Program-made: the position numbers and the translations under genes
Notes under the pieces: model-generated
Told to the model about the DNA's origin: nothing
Seen by the model: the letters and a program-made list of their open reading frames with translations, nothing else
Databases searched by the model: none
Part shown: positions 13,701 to 23,145 of the stretch, piece after piece
Position numbering within the stretch: the first letter of the stretch is position 1
Layout of the letters: the number at the start of each line of letters is the position of its first letter
Origin: Plazaster borealis
Taxonomy: Eukaryota > Echinodermata > Asteroidea > Forcipulatida > Labidiasteridae
Length of the DNA stretch: 64,000 nt
Reading direction: 5' to 3'
Assembly (NCBI GenBank): GCA_021014325.1
Contig: CM037461.1
Span: 2,071,501-2,135,500, forward strand

Positions 13701-16700
13701 TTTCTTCCAACTTCGATGAGCAATTGAGCCCAAATTTTCAAAGGTTTGTTATTTCATGTATATGTTGGGATACACCAAGTGAGGATACTGGTCTTTGACA
13801 ATTACCAAACGTGTTCAGTGCCTTTAAGTATTCAAAGTTTATAGTCACAGAAATAAGAGTGGAGATTTAATTGTTGATTTGACTTGATTCCGCAGTCCGT
13901 TCCATGTCAATGAAGAGATGTTCAAAAGTCCAAAGAACTCCTACAGCAGAAGGGAAAGAGCTTTCACAGAATCTATCATCAGTCCATCGGTAAGTAACAC
14001 GGGAAGGAGGCTGGCCCTCTTATTAAAACGGACGAGCATTCACACAAAAATAGTACTAATGCAAAATCCACACGATGACGTCTATAGCCTAATGTATGAA
14101 ATGATCGCCTGCAACTACCTTATGCTTGCAATAATAAAAAATAGTAATAATGTACGTATCCACCAATAAGGTGCTCAGGGCGCTTGAACAAAGAGAGACA
14201 CTTTTTAAGAGGTTTACAAGGTGCTGCGGCACACTCGGCAGCCACTGCCAGAAACACCGGGGCGATCCCCTTCTCTTAACGATAAGTGTAGCTGGGTTCT
14301 TTTACGTGCATTACACAACACACGTGACCAACGGCTTTACGTCCCTTACATCCCAAATCTTCAAAAATCGTACAAGAAAACAGTAGACAATACAAATAGG
14401 CAGTCCTAGTACTAGTAGCAAAGCACAGTCAACTTTGAAAGGGGTGAAAGGTCAACACGAGGCTGGCTACATACACACACATGTACAAGTGTAAAATTTG
14501 AAAATTATCTGTTTTCGATCCAAATTATCTGCTGTTTATGGACATTTATGTTGAATAATACTGAAGCAGAAGTCCTACAGAATAAACTATGGCAACCAGC
14601 GATCCCAATTTTGTGAATATTAGACCTCAAACTTTCAGGTAAAAATGGGGCCCAGCCAAGATACCATGCTGTTACAGCGTCGGGCTCCACACAAGCTGTA
14701 CGCCCAAAAAATCTCCAATGTTTGTTTTCACTTCCCACTCGCGTGCTTCGTAACCATGGTAACAGGCTGTCAAATCTACCATCACTCGGGGCCCAATTTC
14801 ATAGAGCTGCTTAGCGGCCGATTTTGTGCTTACTGCGCGAGTTTCCATTTTATAGTGCTGCTAACCGTAAGCACACGAAAAGGCATGCTAACCTTCCGGT
14901 GCTTACTGTATGAAATTGAATGATGTAACAATGCAAATCCATGGTGAATGCACAAGCTGGCCGCCTAATTTTCTTGCTAACCTGTGAAATACGCTGACGC
15001 TTAAGCAAATTTTTCTGCTATAGTTAGCTTGAAAATTTGCTTACCGATAAGCAGCGCTATGAAATTTGCCCCATACCTCCCAATATATTAAACTTTGACA
15101 TTATTTGCACAACTTTTCACCCATTTATATGATGGTTTTTATTGCAGAGATCTTTCACTGAGAGTATGAACGAGTCCACAAAATCGCCACACAAACCCTT
15201 GCCTAAAACATTTGACCTCACTACATCTCCAACGCTAACGTTAGACGAAGCAATGCACAACGTTAACAGACTACTAGAAATCTTAAAGGGCCAGTACACA
15301 GAGTTAGGTGGCCTCGAGAAACAAGTCGGACATCTCAATGACTTAATTCAGGTAAAGTTTGTTGTGTGCGCGGAAGAAGGTCGCAATGAAAAGTTAGCGG
15401 AGAAAGGACGTAACGAAAAGTTACAAATTAAGTTTAATTTCCCGCTCCACAGTTTGAACTCTGGACTGATGAACAACTTCTTCCATGGAATGTAAAGACC
15501 CATAAGTTGTTGAAATCCAATAACGTCATATTTCAAATTTTGCTCTGAAAAAGTCAGGAATGAACCAAAACATCCCCGTACAAAAATGTACAGACCCATT
15601 TTTCTCCTGAATGATGTCATAGGATGTTTTGAATGTTGACAAATTTTGCACTAGAAGTGTATCGAATAGAATGGCAATTACACCACTTTAACATAAGGTA
15701 AGAGACTTGTAATTTTTTCCCCACTTAGATGAGGACTCTATCAATTGGAAAATGAGTGTATTCCAAAACTGAATTTGACGTTATAGCCCATCATTAAATT
15801 TAGTTGGGCAGTCTCATTCTTTCTCACACCCCCTTCCTATCCAAACCCCACCCCCTACCAATACCTGTTCTCCTTGTGTATTTGCCCTTTTACTTACCCC
15901 CCCCCCTCATTCCTATTAAGAACTAGACACATAACGCCTCATACGTTTTTTAAAGCCTTAGTTTCCATACATGATTCTCCATTTACAAGGGAAGAATTTT
16001 ATAATATTAAACCTAAAGCTTTTTGAACACTTTGAGTGCGTTCCGGTCCAACTATTTTTTGTGCTTGTCCTCTAAAAAAACACTCTATTTGATGCATATA
16101 TGTATATTACCATCAAAATGTTTTTTGTGGTCACACAAGTCTCATCTTTTGGTCTGTTTGCACAGGGCTACATGTATGATTTTGTTTTTCCCCTACACAC
16201 AAATGATGTAACAAAAAGTTACAGGAGAAGGGGGCAAAAGCAATTAATGCGCAAAATTGTGTTTCAAGAAAACTGAGCGCAAAAGTTTGATCGGTTTTCT
16301 GCCATTCATTAATCATCATAGGACGGTTAAGCTCTGCATGGGAATGGGAAAACATCTTATTGGGGTAATTCTATCAACAAAAATGTAACAGTAATGCCAA
16401 ATTTGGTTAATCAGGAGCCATTTTATTGCTTAAGGCCTTTTGGTACTGGAAAAAAAGTACATCGTGTGTCCGGAAGAAGGGCGTACAACCTTACGCCATT
16501 TTTCCAGGCACCTGACGAGTTGTTAGTAAATTCTGTCTCAAAAGCTGGTACAAGGAAATAGGTTGTTGGGTTCCATTAAAGGTAGGGTCACAGTGTGCTT
16601 TACAGACGTCAAACTTTTCATGTACTTAATTCAAAAATAGGGTTCGGCGCAACTCTAGAGTGCCTGTCTGAACCGGGTGTAGGTTGTTGATAAATGCTGT

Positions 16701-19700
16701 CTCAAAGCGGGTACAAGGAAATGGGTTGTTGGTTTCTGTTAAAGGTTTGGTTTTTGTCAACGTAATAATAAATAATAATAATAATACGCAGTTCTTATAT
16801 AGCACTTTATACTCCCGATGGGTGTCCCAAAGCACTCAGTATTTTTCCTACAAGGTATATGGAGTTACGTGTTGAAGTATGAGACCTATTCATTCATAGC
16901 ACCATGTAATGGTTTACAAGGTGCTGTGGCGCAATAAGCAGCCAATCAAACCAGGAACACCGGGGCGAACCCTTTCTCTTTACGATAAGTGCACTGGGTT
17001 CTTTTACGTGCATTACACAACACACGGGACCTACGGCTTGACGTCCCATCCGAAGGACGAAGCATGTGGTTAAGTGTCTTGCTGAAGGACACAAGTGTCA
17101 CGACAGAGGTTCGAACCCACACTCTGCTGATCATAAACACCAGAGCTTGAGTTCAGTGTTCTTATCCGCTCGTCCACGACACGCCACGTAATAATATGCA
17201 GTTCTTACCAGCAAGAGGTGAGTTCTAAACAGTTTGAGGAATTACATTTCGTAGATATTTATTTGTTTTTTGATTTTTATTTTCATTTCAGAAAATACGA
17301 GAGAGGAAGAGGCGAGACTCTTCGATGAGTCTGTTGGTGAAGAACGCTTTAGACAGCTTTGACTTCCTGAATGAAGTTGTAGAAGATGCTGATGACGTCA
17401 GTATTACGGCAGACAGCGGCAGCTGCAGTATGGATGAGTAAGTTACCCTCAACCCTCTTACTATTATTGCACTCTCCTGCCGAACTGGCTCTTTCCACAA
17501 AATAGACTGTGAAAGTCTCGCACGTATCTAAAACAACATAACAACTAAAAGGTAGACTAGATTTTTCTATGAAATCAAATCTTCTTTTTTAAATAATTTA
17601 TATAAAATTCTTGATTTGTAGTGAGTCAATCTTAAAGGGAAAGTATACCTTCGGTTTTTGGAGCCGTTCGATTGTTTCAATCCTATATATAAATGTAGAT
17701 ATACAATCAAGCTAACCTGTGAAATTTCAAAAGGTGGTTGCGAAAATGGACCGGTTATGTCGGCGCAGAAAAAAAAATCCGTAATTGGCATACACACTCT
17801 GAGAAACGTATATCTGACAGTAATATTGAGGGATAAAAACTGATATCTTTTTCCATTTTGGGAGTCAAATTGCACGAAAAATTGTATGGTATTGTGTATC
17901 GTTGCCTAAAATGCACACTACACTGTATAACACACAGGGACATTGACTCCCAAAATGGCGCAACAAAGATCCTTGTGATGATGGCGTCAAGGCCCAATTT
18001 CATAAAGCATGTAAGCACAAAAACTTGCTAAGCTCAGAAAACTCTTGCTTAGCAAAAATAATTTACCAGCCAAAAGACCATACAGTTGCCATTGCTGTGA
18101 CTTGATACCCCACTCATGTATTGCTCAGCAAAACTGAGGATTTGGTTCGAGTAGCCATTTCCATCTACTTGGGACAGAAGCTTTTCCTGTAGCATGTTAT
18201 TTCGGTCTGTAATTATCACCCAATGAAAGAATGGATGGAATGGATGGAAATGGATGTTCCGACCAAATCCTCAGTTTTATGGAAAAATTTGAGTTCACAT
18301 GTGTTCACTTCGGTAATATTTGCTGTTTCTGTCTTTTGTAGGAATAGATCGAGTTTCACATCAGATGATTTCTGCAAGTCGCAGTCATCCGACAGACTGA
18401 GTGACTGCGCCAGTCTAGAAGAGCCCCTTCCCACTAGATGGGACTCGCCCTCCCCCTCTACCTACTCCTTCTCGACCACGCCCACTACGCTGCCCATGAC
18501 GAGGGCCAACAGAGGCTCACGGATCATCAACATGAGCGAGAAACGCGAGAGTCGGCTGATCGAGATGAACGAGCAGCGTGAGCGACGACTTGTCGACTCG
18601 CCGAGTGACACGTACGGACGGTGCTGGGATGACGGGTCGGACGGTATGCCGAAGATGACTACGGGTAGCGATTCCATCGATAATGTGCTGGTTCAACACT
18701 TGATGTATATTGAGTACTTGCTAAGTGTAAGTCAATAATTGATATGTGATTTAACTCTTGCTGAGTGTAATTCCTTAAATCGATATGTGGTTTAATGTCT
18801 TTAATGAGTTATTCTATCAATAAATTGCTATTTCAACACTTTTGTTTGGCTGAGTGTAAACAAATTATTGATATGAGTACATGCAAATTAGTTGATAAGC
18901 TCTGACAACCTTTTGAGTTTAAAGGTCTTGGTTTGGTTTTTTTCAACAAAATGCTGATTTATAGACAATCAAGAAAGATACAATAAAAGTCACCTGTGAA
19001 AGTTTCAGCTATACAGTGCTTACTTTATTGAAAAAAACAGCAAACAAATTTTCCTGGAATTTTTTTCAAGAACGTTGAATCCATCAACGTTTAGCGAGGT
19101 GATAGCACATTCCAACCGCATCTCTAGCCATTATGAGGGCAGCATTCATTATAGAACAGTCGCCTGCAGGCGATCTTTGGAGATTCAAATTTGTCGACAT
19201 ACTTTCATTGATTTCTAATCAACAGGAGCCATTCAGATGAAATAATTTTGCAGGATGCTTACTTTTATTACCACGTTTATAACAAGTAGGCTTTCAGATC
19301 AAAATAACCTAATTTCTTTTCGGGGTCATTACCAAAGAATGATCCTACCTTTAAAGGCACTGAACACGTTTGGTAATTGTCAAATACCAGTGTTCTCACT
19401 TGGTGTATCCCAACATATGAATACAATAACAAGCCTGTGAAAATTTGGGCGCAATTGGTCATCGAAGTTGCAAGAAAATGTTGAAAGAAAAAACACCCTT
19501 GTTGTACAAATTTGTGTGCTTTCAGATAGGAATAAAAGGCCTCTTGCAAGAAGTCTTTTATTCTTTAGGGAGAAATTACCTCTTTCTCAAAGAATTCGTT
19601 ATTTCAGAGGGAGTCGTTTCTCACAATGTTTTATACTATCAACAGCTCTCCGTTGCTCGTTACCAAGTCAGTTTTTATGTTAATATATATTTTGAGTAAT

Positions 19701-22700
19701 TACCAAACGTGTACAGTGCCTTTAAGATAAAGAAAATAACAACCTCTAAACGGATGGTAATTTGTTTGTGTTTTACTTTCACAGCATCTCGGCGCATTCG
19801 GTCCCTTGAAGTTAAAGGAGACCGTAGCCCTACAGAAGCTCAAGAAGCAAGCCATTGTTATTGAGCAACTTGTCGTACTAGCCGTGTCTAGCTCGCCAAT
19901 CTCAAGAGCTGATGATGGTATGTACAATGAGAACATTTCAGACTGTTATCAGACTGTTACAAAAAGCTTAAGTGCAAAGGCCTGTAGGGGGCAGTAGATT
20001 TACAGGAGGATTGTTCTCAAAATTATTTATTCGCTGAGAACTACCTTATCAGGCGTGTCGTGGCCGAGCGGTTTAGTGCATCGGACTTAAGTTCTGGTTG
20101 CTGAGTCATCAGGGTGTGGGTTCGAATCCCGTTCATGACACTTGTGTCCTTGAGCAAGACACTTAACTATAATTGCTTCTCTCCACCTAGGGGTAAAATG
20201 GGTACCTGTGAGGGCAGAGATGGTTCTTGTGATTGATTTAGCTTAGTGCGCTACATACTTGGCAGCACAGGCTGTATACTCCCCAGGGAGCTGAGATGGT
20301 TTGAGGAATGAAATATATGGCCCAGTGACCAGGGGTAATAGTGTTTGAAGCGCAATGATCATTCTTTGGAACTGCGCTATATAAGAGTCGATATTATTAT
20401 AGTTCTTAAGCCTTTGAGAAAGACTCTGTTAGGGTCAAAATGTGTGGCCATTAAAATTGTTTTCATTTAAACATGTATTTTTTTCTTCTGCATCTTTCAC
20501 TGTTCTGATTTAAATGATGGAAGAAATTTCCACTTGATACTTATTACAAATTTCCACATTTCCTGAGAAGTTTTTTGAAATGTTGTTATTCCATATTTTA
20601 ACGTGGCTACTTATTTAATTTTAATTGAATATGATTTTAAACCGTGATCTGAAAATTTCCCCCCCCCCCCAGTTTTCCCGGAACTTAAACTCAACCCAGT
20701 CCTCCTAGACTTCTGGCAACACTGCGCGGAGAAGGAGGCCCTCTATGTTAACGCTGAATCATTCCTACTCCAGCTAGATGTGAAGTTTGGAGCTAAACTC
20801 AGGACAACTCATCCAGATATCGCTGATGATGGTAAGTCTAACCGAACTCAAGTTTTAAATAATTTTGCATCTATTTACCCTTACACCGATGTGTATTAAG
20901 CACTGTGTACTCAGTATTTTCCCGAGTTCTGTGAATTTTTTTTATTATATATATTCTTTATCCCCAATGCAAAATTAACATCTATTATATCGTTGCGGTA
21001 CCCACTGCTGCTAAAACATATGATTCAAACTGCCTCAAGCTACCGGGCAAGCTCGGTGGTCTAGTGGTAAGACATCTGCTCTAGCAATGCAAAGGTCGTG
21101 GGTTCGAATCCCACCCGAGTGATTTGCCTGTGGATTTTATTTACAGAACTCGGAAAAGTACCGAGTATACAGTGCTTAATACACATCGGTGTAAAAATTA
21201 TATTCTTTATTCCCGATGCAAAATTAACATCTATTAAATGTTTATGCATGTTAAGATTGCTCATTAATATCATCGTATATTTGTTCTTGCAGTGTTTCAA
21301 AGTCTATGCAATAGAGTGATCGAGAGACCGGTGGATTTGTACAATCCGACAACAACTATAACACTCTTCCAGTATATCTCTTTCTTTGCGACTGATGATC
21401 GAAGAAACCCAGAGAAGTTCATCAGTGATTTGACGAAGGAATGTAAGTAGTTTACTAACTTTGTTTGTTCTTGAGCTCGGAAGGAAATTAACGAGGGGCT
21501 TGCGGGTCAAATTCAATTTTTGTGATGCAAATAATAAGAATAACAATGTTTTACCCGCTGCTAAAACATAGGATTCGAACTGTGATAATGCCCTCTCGAG
21601 ATGTATATTATGGGTCATACATGTACGATTGATGGCACTTTTTGAGTACACTAAATATATTGTACATTTACAATATTGGCACTTTCAGAATACATAAAAT
21701 AGATTGTACATGTACGACCTTGGCACTGAAAGAGTTAATGTGCAACAATAGATGATATTTTGACTTGAAACTAATTGGATTTGATTTCTTTTTATGAATA
21801 GTTGAGTTAACGGCAAGTCTTGAACCGACCAACCCTGACATCTTAAAGGTCATCAAGAAGCTTCCCAGGGGGTCCCTGCTTTCCATCGGGAATCTCCGAG
21901 CACTCGGCCTGCTGCTGTTGGAGGACCGCTCCACTCTACAGATGGGGGTCAGAATGTATTTGGATTCCATTGGAGGAGATGAACGATTGAGGAAAAAGGT
22001 GGGTTTTGGGGGGTTTTTCTTCTTTTTCGTATTGCTGCAGAGAACCAGTCAAAATGTTATACTTGACATATTATTTGGTTGGTAGCCTGCTGCGAAGCAA
22101 ATTTATACGTCAACGGCCTTACCATGGACAATTTGGGGACACTAGGTGGCAGCAGACTACCAGGTAAATCCATTGTTCTTGGAAATGAGCGCATGCTCAG
22201 AACGATAAAAACAATGGAAATTTACCTGGTAAGTCTGCTGCCACCTAGAGGCCTAAAGTTTCCATGTCATCAAATATTCAACAGTTTTTACTGGACTGTA
22301 TTTTTTTGGTCATTGAGTATAATCTATTTTGCATTTGTATGATTGTATTAGTGTCAGTTTCTTTTGTTGCTTCTTTAAAAAGTATCATTGTTTATTTAAT
22401 CTGTTTCCACTTTGAATCAAGATTATTACATTTTGTTCTGCTTTATTGTATGATGTGTATATTTTGTCATTTTTCTGTTGTTGCTTCGTGGAACTATATC
22501 GTTGTTGACTGAATTTGATTTAATGTTGTTTAACCCTTTCATGCACCATTTACTTTAGTGATAAATTGATCATATGGGCACTTTAATTGTTTACTTGTTT
22601 TTTTGAAAATAGCGACCCCCAAAATAACAGGTCGCAATAGCACCCTCAAGAGTCCTCTTTCCCATTCTGAAAACTGTGTGGCTGTGCGATCTTTATTTAT

Positions 22701-23099
22701 CGTTTTAAAGCGCTATATAAGAACTCTGTATTATTATTTAGCTACATGTAGGCTGTACCTTGTAAATGGCATTATTTTGAGTACTGTTTTATATTATGAA
22801 TTATTGTACATGTCTTGATTCAACGATAATGAGTATTCGCGTAGGAAAGTCTTTTACAAACATTACTATTTCTATAATGCAGTGGAACAACATATCTCCT
22901 CTCTATCTAATTTTGAAAAAGTTTTGTACATTTTTGATTAGTATTGTTTGCTTTTTCCTGTGCAATTTTTCTTGTCTTTGTTGTAATTGTTTGTCTTCGT
23001 GTTTTTTAAGGACCCCGATGGAAATAAGCCTTGTTTAATCAGCTTTTTGGGCTATTCTTGGCTTTTAATCTGTTTACTTTTTATGTATTTTCTCTGTTA

Positions 23100-23145
<46 letters not shown>

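Noticed and set aside
21045..21125. Functional tRNA gene
   Set aside because: The anticodon stem is irregular and the unit is followed by a SINE body.
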